From: Chloranthus sessilifolius
Lineage: Eukaryota > Streptophyta > Magnoliopsida > Chloranthales > Chloranthaceae
Assembly: GCA_021018995.1 (NCBI GenBank)
Contig: CM037593.1
Span: forward strand, 32,997,810-33,061,809
Length of the DNA: 64,000 bases
Direction: 5' to 3'
In this document: positions 22,320 to 33,149 of the stretch, one piece after another
Layout of the letters: the number at the start of each line of letters is the position of its first letter
How positions within the stretch are numbered: position 1 is the first letter of the stretch
The notes under the pieces: generated by a model
Seen by the model: the letters and a program-made list of their open reading frames with translations, nothing else
The model's database searches: none
Told to the model about the DNA's origin: nothing
Program-made: the position numbers and the translations under genes

Positions 22320-23854
22320 ATACTGAGATTTTTGGTTTAGATGTACCTGATTCAGCTTTTTCCTTTTAGTTACCTCTCGCATTTGCCTTTCGTTTTTAGT
22401 TCTGCCAGTTGTCATTGGGACTTGGATGCTTCCTGCGCTGGCCCGATGGTGGTTGAAGGTTGCTTTGTATCTAGACGTGAAGGCAAGGCTATCAATAATT
22501 TTTATTCTCCTCCTTGCTAGTTGTCAAGGGGGGCGAGTGTCTCAGACTGGGGTCTGGTAATAAAAGATGGATATATGTTCCTTTTTTTTTCTTTTTTCAT
22601 CTTCTTTTTTTTCTTTTCTTTTTTTTCTTTTCTTTTTTTAGGAAATAAAAATAATGCAACAGGGAAAGCAAATAACTAAAATAATTAAAAAATAAAAATG
22701 CCCCAGTGTAGGAGCGTGCTAGGATCGGCAGTGTAGTATCTTTGGTAGCATTCTTCGGATGGTGAGTTCGTTATTCTGCCTCTTCTTTATGGGCAAGTCG
22801 GTGCTTCTAAGGTGATTCTCTTTCTAAAAAAAATGCCCCTAGTGACTAGATGCAATGGAGCTTTTTTTTAGGTTTTTTAGATGAGCACATTAGGTCTAGA
22901 AGAAGCCATGGGTATTTGGTGAGTTAGTTTTGAAGAAAAGTTTATCAGTACTATCATCGAACTAGGGGAGGTAATTTTGATTATGTCAATTGTATACCGG
23001 GGGTCTACCTTTGGGTGGTGGTCAACCTCTCCCGTGGTCATTATCATGGGGGTGTGATAGATATAGTAAGTGATTGCATTAGTCGTCATTCACTGGTTTT
23101 CAGTTTCATTCCTAAGAGTATCTTGAAAGGATCCTGATTCATCGTCCGAAAAGTAAAAAAGTGGAAGAGGGGTAAAGCTCAGTGATGTGGGGAGTAGTTT
23201 GTACCTAGCGCTTTCCAAAAGGGATGAGTAATAATCTTTTTCTCAGAGGGGATACGGGGTGCCATGTTTGAGCTCTTCGTCATATTTCGGTTCCATCAAA
23301 ATCTCACATTCTATGGTTAGCAGGAGTTTATCCTCCCCTTGCCAGCTTACGACGAGATTTAGAAGTATGGGATATCAGGGATGCCCTCACAACTTGCTTA
23401 TATATTTCTAGTAAAGTTATCAGAGACGTCCTCACGGCCTGCTTATGCTTCCCTGAGCTCATTGAGTTGTTCATTCGTCGTAATGCTCTCACTCAATTTC
23501 TTTTTACATATATGTATATATTTTCTTGAAAGCATCCTACTAGCGCAAGAATAATAAGTTTTGATTAAACCTAGCATCTTTATTTTTTTTCATGTTCTAA
23601 CGTCTCCTCCAATGGTAGGGAAAGGAAGAAGAGAGTTCGGTGTTACTTATGCTTTTGAAAGAGGTTAGGCATGTCACTAGTCCTTTGATCAATTCGCCCG
23701 AATAAGAAAGTGGGTGGTAAATTAGAGGTCTTAAGGATATTCTGAGAATTGAAGGTGTACGACCGACGAATGGGTCGTGACAACTACGAGGGTGGTAATT
23801 ATAAGTATCTAACCACGAGATGTGATGATCACAAGGCTAAGGGTAATATTTTCT
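22320..23854. other. Non-coding stretch between PMD gene and integrase of element 2
   Basis: AT-rich with pyrimidine runs (22580-22640). The part from about 23040 leftwards from integrase is shared with the relative at 49280-50290. It includes GGGATACGG (23248-23256), the empty target site of the MITE found at 49493-49707. No coding signal was seen. Confidence 0.6.
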
Positions 23855-25140
23855 AAGGTATATGGAGTTCCAAGGGCTAGGGATTTCTTTCCCATCTTGG
23901 TTCACCGGTTTGTATGCATTCTCAGGGTATGCGGCTGTTATAACATAAGGGCCTTCTCAGTTCGGTTTCAGTTTTCCTTTTGGATGGGCATGTTTGGAAG
24001 ACATGATTCTCTACAACACAAATTCTCCAATATTAAAGGTTTGTTTGAATACTTTCTTATTATAAGCCATGGCCACTCTCCTCTGATTATCCTGAGCGTG
24101 ATTAGCTGCCCTTCAACGTATTTCATCGAGTTGCTCTAGCTGCGCGAGTAGGGAAATTCTCCTCTTGTCTAATGATAGCTCATCATCGAGTTGAATTCAT
24201 AAGGATGGCACTTGTATCTCATATGGTAGGACTACCGCCATCCCGTAGGTAAGGACATAGGGAGTTTAGCCATTGACCATATAAATAGAGGTCCTATAGG
24301 CCCAGAGTGCTTCTGGTAGTCACTCAGGCCAGTCGGCTCCATTTCTCAACTCTACTGTGCCTTTGAGAATTCAAATCATTATTTTATTTGTAGCTTTCGC
24401 TTATCCGTTGCCTTGAGGGTAGAACGGTGATGAGTTGCATAGATTCATGCTAAACTTCTTGCATAACTTCTTCGTCTTCTCTGCGATGAACTATGGTCCA
24501 TTATCGGTGACAAACATCCTGGGTACTCCAAACTTGGTGATAATATTCTGAATGATGAACCTCATGAGTGTTGAAGTGGTGATTCTGACATATGATTCAG
24601 CTTCTGCCCATTTGGTGTAGTATTCAGTTGCCGTAAGTATGAACGCATGCTTGTGAGTGTTCCCAACTGTGCCTGTGAAAGGTCCGATGACCTAAAAAAT
24701 GGCCACAAAGAGGTCATAGTGTTCAATGCAACTAATGGAGCTTTGATGATACGACATGTTCTTGACATTATTTACAGAATTGGACGTAGAGGTGGCAGTC
24801 TCTTATCATCGTCGGCCAGAAATAACCTTATCATATGATTTGATCGGTGAATCTCTATTTATCGGTGTGGGCGTCGTAGGCACTGGCGTGCACTTCTCGG
24901 ATGATATATTGTCCTTCGACGGTTGTCATGCATCGTAGTAGTACCCCTTTGGTGAAGGCTTCTTTATATAATATCTCGTCAAGTATGCAGAATCGGGCGC
25001 ATCAGTTCCTTATAGTCTTCATTCGATCTTCTTGGCCTATGGAGGAACGTGTTGATACTTCAGGAAGTTTCAAATGTCGAAATACTATGGCTGTCCGTCA
25101 TTGGTTTATGATTTTTCAAACCTGAACATTGCGATTGTGG
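23855..25140 (-). pseudogene. Integrase of element 2, heavily decayed
   Basis: Minus-strand fragments in several frames include ALWAYRTSIYMVNG-like and TPYVLTYGMAVVLPYE-like blocks near 24220-24300, then an integrase C-terminal GKLKPN-EGPYVI-like block near 23900-24000. The upstream zinc-binding and core parts (24400-25100) are recognisable mainly by comparison with the copy at 50290-51500. There are many stops, and no frame is open for more than about 70 codons. Confidence 0.65.
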
Positions 25141-25900
25141 TTTCTGCATTGATTTGATTTTCTAGAGTGATTAGTTCATTTGGTCCCGTGCTTGTGGGGA
25201 GGACTGGTAATTCTCTCTTGACTATCCATGCTACCTTGTGGGCGAATACTGTCAGTTTTTTGACGAAGAAGGTCATGGTACTTTGTCTGATAGGTATTTA
25301 ATTGACCGAGGCTAACGTGGTAAGAGAGTCTGCGAGCTCATTTTCTAATCTAGGGATGTTCGTGAAAGAGATTCTTTCAAATTTCTTTAGCAAATATTGA
25401 GCGGTTTCTAAATATGCCATTAGTCTTCTTTTCTTAGTTTTCCATTCTCCTATAACTTATGAGATTATGAGCTTGGAATCACCGATAGTTTTTAATTGTT
25501 TAACGCCTAATTGTAGTGCTGCTCATAATCCGACTATGAATGCTTTGTATTCCGCGACATTGTTAGTGACAGGGAAGTCTAGTTGAAAAGCCTTAGGTAT
25601 GACAACTCCTTTCAGGGTTAGCAGGACTATCCTAATGCCTTTTCCTTTGTAATTTAGAGCACCATCGGAGTAAAGGGTCCATGACATCTTATCAGGCTCT
25701 TTGTTATAAATTATGAGTAGGTCTTCATCGGGGAAATCTGCGTGTATGGGCTCATTGCTCGAGAGTGGGAGATCTGTGAGGTAATCGGTGATTGCTTGTC
25801 CTTTGATTGACTTCTGCGTGGCGTAAGTGATTTCAAATTCTTGCAATAGCATATGCCCAATGAGCAATCCTTCCTGATGTTGCGAGCTTTTCGAATACAT
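25141..25900 (-). pseudogene. Archaeal-like RNase H of element 2
   Basis: The segment 25523-25900 contains EITYATQKSIKGQAITDYL, then MSWTLYSDGALNYKGKG and FPVTNNVAEYKAFIVGL, the second RNase H of Tat elements (acidic residues in YSDGA and AEYKA). The continuation to the left, after a stop, has a GDSKLIIS-like strand and an ELADSLTTLAS-like end, supplying the other active-site positions. It connects reverse transcriptase and integrase. Confidence 0.75.
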
Positions 25901-27010
25901 ACTTTAGAGGGTCCATTTGAGCTAGTACTAGGATCTTATGTGCTCCGAAGTAGTGCCATAATTTGGTTGAGGCCCACACTAATGTGAGGTAGGTCTTTTC
26001 CATTGAAGTGTATTTTCGTTCGTACTCGACCATCTTCCTACTAAGGTAGTAGATAGCCTTCTCTCTCTTATCATCTTCTTCATATTGTCCCAAAATTACC
26101 CCCATTGCTTTGTCGTTTGCTGAGAAGTAAAGGATTAGGGGTCTTCGAGGAACTGGTGGGGATAGTATTGGCGGGTTAAGGAGGTACTTCTTGATATTGT
26201 TGAAGGCCTGCTGACACTGGTCATCCCATTTGTACTCAGTTTCTCCTTTAAGTAGTATGTAGAAAGGATCACATCTGTCTGAATGTTGGGAGATAAATCT
26301 CCTGATGAATTGCAATCTTTCCATCAGGCCTCATAATTCTTTGATATTACTGGGAGGTGGCATCTCAAGGATGGCTCTAACTTTTGCAGGGTCGACTTTG
26401 ATTCCTCGCTTGCTGACTATAAAACTGAGTAATTTTTCAGAGCTGACTCTGAAGACACATTTCTTTGGGTTTATTTTCAGCTGATACTTCTCAGCTCTTT
26501 GTATCACCAGTCAGAGTGCTTCAACATGTCCTGCCCATGTTTGGTACTTCACTAATATGTCATTGGCGTATACTTCTACACATTAATGTATCATGTTATG
26601 AAAAATAGCCATCATGGAGCACTGATACGTGGCTCCAACGTTCTTGAGCCCGAAAGGCATGATGACATAGCAGTAAGTTCCCCGTGGTGTGGTGAAAGAA
26701 GTCTTCTCTTGGTCAGATTCTACTAATTTTATTTGATTATACTCGGAGAAACTGTCCATAAAAGATAACATCTCATGTCCAGCGGTGTTATTGACTAGAG
26801 TGTCAATGTGCAAAAGCGGAAAGTCATCTTTTGGGCATGCATGGTTGAGGTTTTGGAAGTCAATGCAAACCCGTACTTTGTCATCTTTCTTAGCGATAGG
26901 TACTATATTGGTGACCCATTTGGGGTAGAGGACGACTCGGATGACTTTGGCTTTGTGTAACTTGTCAACTTCCTCTTTAACTTAAAGGGTTGTTTGTTGG
27001 TGCATCCTTC
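25833..27010 (-). pseudogene. Reverse transcriptase and RNase H of element 2
   Basis: The segment 26583-26813 has LSFMDSFSEYNQIKL and MPFGLKNVGATYQCSM. The catalytic loop just left of it reads YAND instead of YVDD. The segment 25833-26324 continues with LQFIRRFISQHSDRCDPFY, a RPLILYFSANDKAMG strand, and the RNase H motifs AIYYLSRKMVEYERKY and LVWASTKLWHYF. A stop follows MIH before the catalytic loop. The sister copy at 51533-52480 keeps YVDD, so the loss is specific to this copy. Confidence 0.8.
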
Positions 27011-27540
27011 AGAGTTTCTGCTTAAAAGGCTTTGCATCAGGTTCCAAAATAAAATGGTGTTCTACCAAAATTGGGTCTAGACCAGGCATATCTTCATAGG
27101 AACATGTAAAGGAGTCAAGGTGTTCTTTTAGGACTCGCACGATTTGTTGACGTTCCTTAGAGTTGAGTGTTGCGCTAATTAGTAGCTTCTTGAGTTTCTC
27201 TTCAGTGCCAAAGTTGATTTCTTCTGTAGGTTCCGTGACAGCTTGGGTTTGCTCATCGAAACACTTGATGACCCGTTGGAAGTCCTGCACCTCCTCGGTG
27301 ATTGGTGTTCCTTCTTCATCCTCGGTAAGCTCATATACTGCAAAATTTCTACACTGGGGATTCGATTTTGCGAAAGGTAACCCTTCATCAGCACAATTTA
27401 TGACTGAGAGATGTTTGGTAAGGTGAAGGTCAAGGCTATTGATCCTTTTCTCAAAGTCACGAAGTATCTCATCTGATATGATCACTGGCTAGCTATTTTG
27501 CCTGGAAGCCTTACGTCTTCGTGCGAGAGAGGGGATAGAA
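27009..27540 (-). pseudogene. Pre-RT linker of element 2
   Basis: A 158-codon open segment (27009-27485) with KERQQIVRVLKEHLDSF, SYEDMPGLDPILVEHH and FILEPDAKPFKQKL, the conserved lead-in to plant gypsy reverse transcriptase. Upstream it carries an acidic region of unknown role. It joins directly to a gag-like N-terminus, so protease and most of gag have been lost. Confidence 0.7.
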
Positions 27541-27543
27541 GTC

Positions 27544-27963
27544 TTAGGAGAAAAGTCTCCTTGTTGGTCGTAAAATTGATTCGGGACGAAGGGTTCCCTT
27601 TCGTTCTTGTTCTTCTGAATCTTGTTGTGCCCTAACGATCTCGTATGCGGCAGCTAGTCCTCGAAGCAATTCCTTGATGTCATCATATCCTCTTTGTATC
27701 CTCTGAATACTGAGTTTGATGATTTGTTGAACAGCGAGGTTTTCTCCGGTGTTACTATCTCTCCTATTGTAGATATTACCGGTGTGCGAGGTAGAAAAGG
27801 AATTTTTTTGATCATCGGCCATGTTAATTTCAGGTTGTCGTAGGCTGGAATGGTAAGGTGATTATTCCTCGTATACGGGGTTGTCATGATATCTCCACAA
27901 TGGCGGGTCTTCTAAACTCAATCTTCGTATATCGGACATCTCGAGTCTTTGGCGAAGATTCAT
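27544..27963 (-). pseudogene. Gag N-terminal remnant of element 2
   Basis: The likely start is the ATG at 27963 (MNLRQRLEMSDIRRLSLEDP), about 90 bases inside the primer site. An in-frame TAA at 27862-27864 interrupts it, after which MADDQKNSFSTSHTGN continues. The latter part, IQRGYDDIKELLRGLAAAYE, is helical. The conserved gag core found in element 1 is absent, so this is an N-terminal piece fused to the pre-RT region by deletion. Confidence 0.55.
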
Positions 27964-28050
27964 ATATTCAAGGGAATTTGAAATGATGCGATGGAAAGAA
28001 AAGGAAAGAAAAATAAAAACTATCTAAATAAGGAAGATTTTGGCAAAAAA

Positions 28051-28071
28051 CATGTCCCATTGAGATCGCCA
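28051..28071 (-). other. Primer binding site of element 2
   Basis: On the minus strand it begins TGGCGATCTCAATGGG three bases inside the LTR end at 28075. Position and TGG start fit a tRNA primer site. It differs from that of element 1 after the first seven bases. Confidence 0.75.
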
Positions 28072-28439
28072 GTCTGTTGGTGCACCTTTTTTCTGGGTTC
28101 CTTTCGGTCCCCGGGAATCAGTGGTCCAATTCTATCCTGAGCAGACTCTGGCAATGCGGTATTTTGAATGTTGAAAATAAGGGAGGATTTCTAGGAAGGC
28201 CCTTAGTTTGTTGCGATCATCAGCTACAGATATTTAACGACGCTGTAACATGTTGGTGATCATGCTTTGGAGTAGGGGTGTGGGTTACTTCTTTACTAAA
28301 TTACCGGCCTACCAACGTCAGTAGCACTAGCTCTTCTTGAAGTTTAGATAGTTTAGGTTTCTTATTATTGTTGTAATTCTGATTGGCTTAAGTTTCCAAG
28401 TTCTACTATGAGTCTAACTATGTGAATCGGTTGTGGTGA

Positions 28440-28960
28440 ATTAATCTAATATTCTAGTGTCCTAATCCTAGTGTGATTCTACTTGGTTTAAATATTCTAA
28501 TACTATTAGAAATCCAACTAGTTAGGAATAATTAGTTTTGAGCGTCCTACCTTTATTAAGATTTTATTTTGATTAGGTGTTTTAATTCTACTGTGATTCT
28601 AAAAGGTCTCCTAATGCTATTAGAAGTTTAATTGATTTAGTATTTTAATGCTATTAGAACTCTAATTAATTAAGTCTCCTAATCCTACTAGAAGTCTCAT
28701 TAATTTAAATGTTTTAATCTTATTAGAAATCTAATTAATTAAGTTTCCTAATCCTAATTAGAGTCTAATTAATTGAAATATTTTAATCTTATTAGGAATC
28801 TAATTAATTAATTTTCCTAATCCAAGTAGAAGTCTAATTAATATTAGTCTCCTAATCGTACTAGGAATGCAACTATTCTAATTCTACTAAGACTGATTAG
28901 AATAAGTATACTAATTGTACTGAAATTCCAACTAAAGCAAGTATACTAATTTTATTGAAA
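28440..28960. repeat. 34-bp AT-rich tandem array, copy A
   Basis: Degenerate units of the form CCTAATCCTACTAGAAGTCT then AATTAATTAAGTTT, about 34 bp, roughly fifteen in number. They sit in the R/U5-like part of the LTR. Each holds the near-palindrome CTAATTAATTAAG. Confidence 0.7.
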
Positions 28961-29819
28961 TTCTGATTAAAGCAACAAAAAAATGGGGGGTTTGGGCCCG
29001 CTATGCTAAGGAGAATTGGCCTCGTTCCCGATTACCCTCCGTAAGCTCCCTTCGACAAATCAGGTGGCTGAGATTAAAGCAAATTGAACTTTGAATCATA
29101 AGATAATATTTCTTTTTAGATTTTTAAAGTCAATAATTTTAGATTATAATTATGAATTAAATCTTGAAACTAGAAATTAAGAGCTGAACTATAAGTAGGG
29201 ATTTTAAAAATCTCAAATTAAGAAATTAAGACTAAAATTTAAAATCTAAGGGCCGAATTCGGGACCGAAATCAAAAAATCTGACCGTATGATTAATGACT
29301 AGTTCTAGAAACTGAGAACTAGAACCAAAGATTAATAATAAGACTGTGGATTGAGATTTCAGAACAAAATTAAGGTTTAGGGTCCGGGATTAGGCGGTCT
29401 GATTAAGGACTGGCCCCAGATTCTGAGAACTAAAACTAGGTATTGGTGCTCACTTTTTCTGGGTTCCTTTCAGTCCCCGGGAATTAGTAGCCCAATTCTG
29501 TCCTGAGCGAACTCTATTAATGAAGTATTTGAATGCTGAAAATAAGGGAGATTTCTAGGAAGATCCCTAATTTGTTTCGATCGCCAGCAGCAGATATTTA
29601 ATGATGCTGTAACACGTCAGTGATCACGCTTTAGAGCGGGTGTGGGTTACTTCTTTACTGAATCGTCGGCCTGCCAACGTTAGTAGCACTGGCTCTTCTT
29701 AAGGTTTAGATAGTCTAGTTTTCTTATTATTGTTGTAATTCTAATTGGCTTATGTTTCTTAGTTCTATTATGAGTCTAACTATGTGAACCTGTTGTGGTG
29801 AATTAATCTAATATTCTAG

Positions 29820-30375
29820 TATCCTAATCCTAGTGTGAGTTTACTTGGTTTAAATATTCTATTACTATTAGAAATCTAACTTGCTAGGAATCTAATTACT
29901 TTTGAGTGTCCTACCTTTATTAGAGTTCTATTGCGATTAGGTGTCCTAAATTCTACTATGATTTTAAACGGTCTCCTAATGCTAGTAGAAGTCTAATTGA
30001 TTTAGTGTTTTAATCTTATTAGAACTCTAATTAATTAAGTTTCCTAATCCTACTAGAAATCTAATTAATTCAAATTTTTTAATTCTATCAGAAGTCTAAT
30101 TAACTAAGTCTCCTAATCCTACTAGGAGTCTAATTAATTCAAATGTTTTAATCTTACTAGAAATCTAATTAATTAAGTTTCCTAATCCTACTAGAAGTCT
30201 AATTAATATTAGTCTCCTAATTGTACTAGGAATTTAACTATTCTAATTCTATTAAGACTGATTAGAACAAGTATACTAATTGTACTGAAATTCCAATTAA
30301 AGCAAGTATACTAATTTTACTGAAATTCTAATTAAAGCAAGTATACTAATTTTACTGAAATTCTAATTAAAGCAA
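29820..30375. repeat. 34-bp AT-rich tandem array, copy B
   Basis: The second copy of the array at 28440, carried by the tandem duplication. It has its own local change: the unit GCAAGTATACTAATTTTACTG is present twice in succession near 30300-30350. Confidence 0.7.
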
Positions 30376-31043
30376 CCTATAAAAAAGGGGGTTTGGGCCC
30401 GCTATGCTAAAGAGGATTGGTCTCATTCCTAAGTACCCTCCGTAAGCTTCCTTGGGCAAATTGAGTGGCTGAGATTAAAGTAAATTGAACTTTGAATTAT
30501 AAGACAATATTTTAGGGATTTTTAAAGTCAATAATTTTGGATTTTAATTATGAATGAAATTTTGAAAGTAGAAATTAAGAACTGAACTACAAGTAGGGAT
30601 TTTAAAAATTGAGAAATTGAGTAATTAAGACTAAAATTTAAGGATTGAATTCGGGACCGAAATCAGAAAACCAGACCGTATGATTAAAGATTGGTTCTAG
30701 AAACTGAGAACTAGAACTAGAGATTAATAATAAGACTAGAGATTGAGATTTCAGAAAAAAATTAAGGTTTAGGGAAATTGAGGACTGGTCCGAGATTCTG
30801 AGAACTGGAACCAGATATTGAAAATTATGGTCTAAAAAAGGGGTGCTACGGTCTAATACTAAAAATTTAATGTTAATAGTTAAAACAGAAAAATCTAAAT
30901 CTAAGAATTAAAAACTAGGATCGAAGACTTAAAGCTAAAAGGAAAATTTTACCTAAGGTCGGGGCTGCAGAGTGGAATCTTGAAATCCTAAGCTTGGATG
31001 CCAAGGACTTGAAAATTTGATTGCTAGATGCCTCCTCTTTGTC

Positions 31044-31051
31044 TTTTTATA
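31044..31051 (-). promoter_or_regulatory. TATA box of element 2 LTR
   Basis: TATAAAAA on the minus strand in the context CCTATAAAAAGACAAAGAGG lies just downstream of the AATT/GCGC array. It would start the sense retrotransposon RNA. Confidence 0.65.
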
Positions 31052-31064
31052 GGTTTTTTCCTAA

Positions 31065-31520
31065 TTACGCGCCCTGTGGGGTGCACTTAACTTGCAATTA
31101 CACGCCTTGTTTCAGGCGTTTAATTGAATTGTGCACCGGTTAGCTGGCACTTATTCGCTTTGAGTTGGTCAGTGACTCAGTGAGCGACCGACTGACTGGC
31201 TCAGTCGGGCTTCCTAGTTCTAATCACGTTAGGACTAATTGTGCGCTTACTTTGGAGTGCACAACCCAATTAAGCGCTTCATTCAAAGTGCTTAATTATG
31301 GAATTATAGCAGTCAAGGATTGTGAGACTAGGTCAGGCATAGGCCAATTGCGCGCCTATAATATGGCGCTCAATCCGATCACGCGTGCCACGTGGAGCAC
31401 GTAATTGAGTCTTGAGGTGGTCTAAAGGGAGGAGGTTTGGTCTGGAAAGGGACCGGTTACATGTTTGTGAGTTGGCGTGCAATCGAATTGCGCACATGAT
31501 TTTAGGCACGTAATTCAGGG
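31065..31520. promoter_or_regulatory. AATT/GCGC motif array in the LTR of element 2
   Basis: At least ten sites in both orientations: CTAATTACGCGCC, GCAATTACACGCC, GGCGTTTAATTG, CTAATTGTGCGC, CCAATTAAGCGC, CCAATTGCGCGCC, GCACGTAATTGAG, CGTGCAATCGAATTGCGCAC and others. They end just before the LTR TATA box. The same set occurs upstream of the antisense accessory units (14515, 16785, 34195) and in the LTR pieces at 35260-35670 and 54560-54625. Confidence 0.7.
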
Positions 31521-31544
31521 TTGTCCGAGTCTGGGTCGGGTCTG

Positions 31545-31850
31545 AAATGCTAAACTATTATTTCAGTTGACATTTTGACTATATACTATTATTTCAGTAT
31601 ATAGTCTTCCTATGTTGGGATTTGAGCCACCGAGATATTATTTCAGCCTGTGTCCAGCCATATATTATTGTTTCAGTGTATGGTCCCGACGTTAGGGTTA
31701 GGGGTTTAAGCCACAAGGCTATTATTTCAGCCTGTGTTCATCCATATACTATTGTTTCAGTATATGGTTCCCACCTTAGGGTTAAAGGGGTCTAAGCCAT
31801 AGAGCTATTATTTCAGCCTGTGCTCAGCCATATACTATTATTTCAGCATA
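31545..31850. repeat. Hairpin array near the LTR end of element 2
   Basis: Eight inverted repeats share an eight-base centre ATTATTTC or ATTGTTTC but have different arms. Perfect examples are 31577-31606 (11-bp arms GACTATATACT/AGTATATAGTC) and 31742-31767 (9-bp arms CCATATACT/AGTATATGG). Others alternate with a CACAAGGCT/AGCCTGTG type. Spacing is about 30-60 bases. Confidence 0.8.
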
Positions 31851-31976
31851 TGATCCTCTCATTAGGGTTGTGAAGTTTTTAGAGAAGGTAAGTCCTTTCC
31901 GAAAAGTCACGAGCAAGGTCAAAGGTTGACTGAATGACTTTATATATTCTGAGAGGGCAAAATGGGGGTGTTTACA

Positions 31977-31990
31977 GATGCCCCTCTTCA
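31977..31990 (-). other. Polypurine tract at the right edge of the element 2 LTR
   Basis: The minus strand reads GAAGAGGGGCATC directly before TGTAAACACC. A purine-rich tract in this place primes plus-strand DNA synthesis and marks the following LTR as a 3' LTR of an element whose body lies to the right. Confidence 0.7.
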
Positions 31991-32164
31991 GCGCGCTCTT
32001 GAGAAGTAATAACATGTCGAAGAAGTAGACACCCCTCATTCAAGGTGTCTCCTCGTTTCTCTTGGGAAATCACAAATGTGAATTGGGGATGCTGACATGA
32101 CATGCTTGGCTTTCTTATTTATTAGCACAAGCTAAAATAGAGCATTCAGGGGCTCAGTGGTAGC

Positions 32165-32425
32165 TGTCAAAAAGCATATTCCATGCCGTGGATGTAAGTG
32201 GTCCCGTCGCATATCACGACCCGCTGTCGTAGACAGTCGACGGGGGAAGTTAGCACATCCTAATCTGCGGGTGCAAGGGGCATCCTGTCGCGTGTCACGA
32301 CTTACTACAAAGGGCAGTCAAACGAAAAAGAGAATCACCATATCCTAATCTGTGGGTACAAGGAGCATCCCGCTGCATGTCGCAACCTGCTACAAGGGGC
32401 AGTCAAATAGAGGGATATGGCACAG
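32165..32425. repeat. Three tandem copies of an 80-90 bp repeat
   Basis: The units share CCTAATCTGCGGGTGCAAGG, GGCATCC, CGTGTCACGACTTACTACAA and GGGCAGTCAAA, with the first copy more diverged. They lie in the 3' untranslated zone. Confidence 0.7.
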
Positions 32426-33149
32426 TCGAGGTACCGGGGGGCATCATACAGATGTCCATAAATAAGGTTCAGAGATTGAAGATAAAATATCATATAATGT
32501 CGAAGGCTTTTACAAGTCATATCAGACCGAACGCGTCATTGCTCACACCAATGCACGTCTGGCGTTCCTTTTCCAATAGGCATTTTTAAGTTCTTAGATT
32601 TAAATATACTTGTTGCTCGATTTCCTAGGGGAATGGCTGGTTTGGGTAAATGGTGAATGAGATAAATTTTGGTAGGTAAAAGGCCTCTTTGTTTATTATT
32701 ATTTTCATTTCTTCTTTTTTTGGTTTTGTTGTTTTGTTTTTTTTGTTTTTTTTTGGAAGTAAGGGATTTTGAAAATTCAAGATTTTTAACTTAAGATCAA
32801 TTTGTAGTAAATCTTTGGAAAGCATGGCTTCTGAGACGTCGTTGAGCATATCCACCGGTATGGGAATTATGAACCTGACCGTTTATGTCGTTGTTAAGAT
32901 GACACTTGGCATGTCGGATACTCTGTCTAACATTCTCGACGAATATTGATGATTGTCTCTTATGGGAGAACTACAGTGATTCGTGAGTCACGAGAGATGG
33001 GTTTTAAAAATATTTGACTTAATCATAGCTAACTATATGTATTTTAGAAGAAATATCAAGAGAAGAGAAGAGGGTAGTACTTACTTAGGGGTGATACTTA
33101 CCTAAATTGGTGATGCTTACCTGTGTAGCCTGTGATGGGATTGATTGGT

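Larger units (their letters stand above)
28078..30840. repeat. Tandem duplication of about 1.38 kb within the LTR
   Basis: The first copy starts near 28078 and the second near 29447. Both begin GGTGC then TTTTTCTGGGTTCCTTTC. Both contain the AT-rich 34-bp array, then GGGTTTGGGCCCGCTATGCT, then the GAATTCGGGACCGAAATC block, in the same order. Divergence between copies is obvious by eye (many substitutions and small indels), so the duplication is old. Confidence 0.85.
14356..31976 (-). mobile_element. Element 2: Tat-type retrotransposon with antisense accessory gene
   Basis: From right to left on the minus strand: LTR (28075-31976), primer site, short gag remnant, pre-RT, RT, RNase H, archaeal-type RNase H and integrase (to about 23855), then a plus-strand accessory gene (17341-22240) with promoter-like regions at 14515-14834 and 16785-17170. 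The left end is cut by the insertion of element 1 at 14355. Most of gag and all recognisable protease are missing compared with a complete Tat element. Assignment of 14356-17340 to this element is inferred from its match to 34060-35015 in the sister copy. Confidence 0.75.
28075..31976 (-). repeat. LTR of element 2 (3.9 kb), bounded by a PBS and a PPT
   Basis: On the minus strand it runs from TGTAAACACC at 31976 to GGTGCACCAACA at 28075. A primer site lies directly to its left and a polypurine tract directly to its right, so element bodies lie on both sides. In order it contains a hairpin array (31545-31850), an AATT/GCGC array (31065-31520), a TATAAAAA box (31044-31051), and two tandem copies of a roughly 1.4-kb segment (28078-30840). 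Without that duplication it would be about 2.5 kb. Confidence 0.8.

Noticed and set aside
22996..23030. GTATACCGGGGGTCTACC as a possible fourth 3'-end hairpin
   Set aside because: The stem is not complementary and the TATG loop is missing, so it could be a decayed copy but cannot be supported.
32157..32589. Short ORFs over the 80-90 bp repeats
   Set aside because: Frames do not persist across repeat units, and both strands are equally open.
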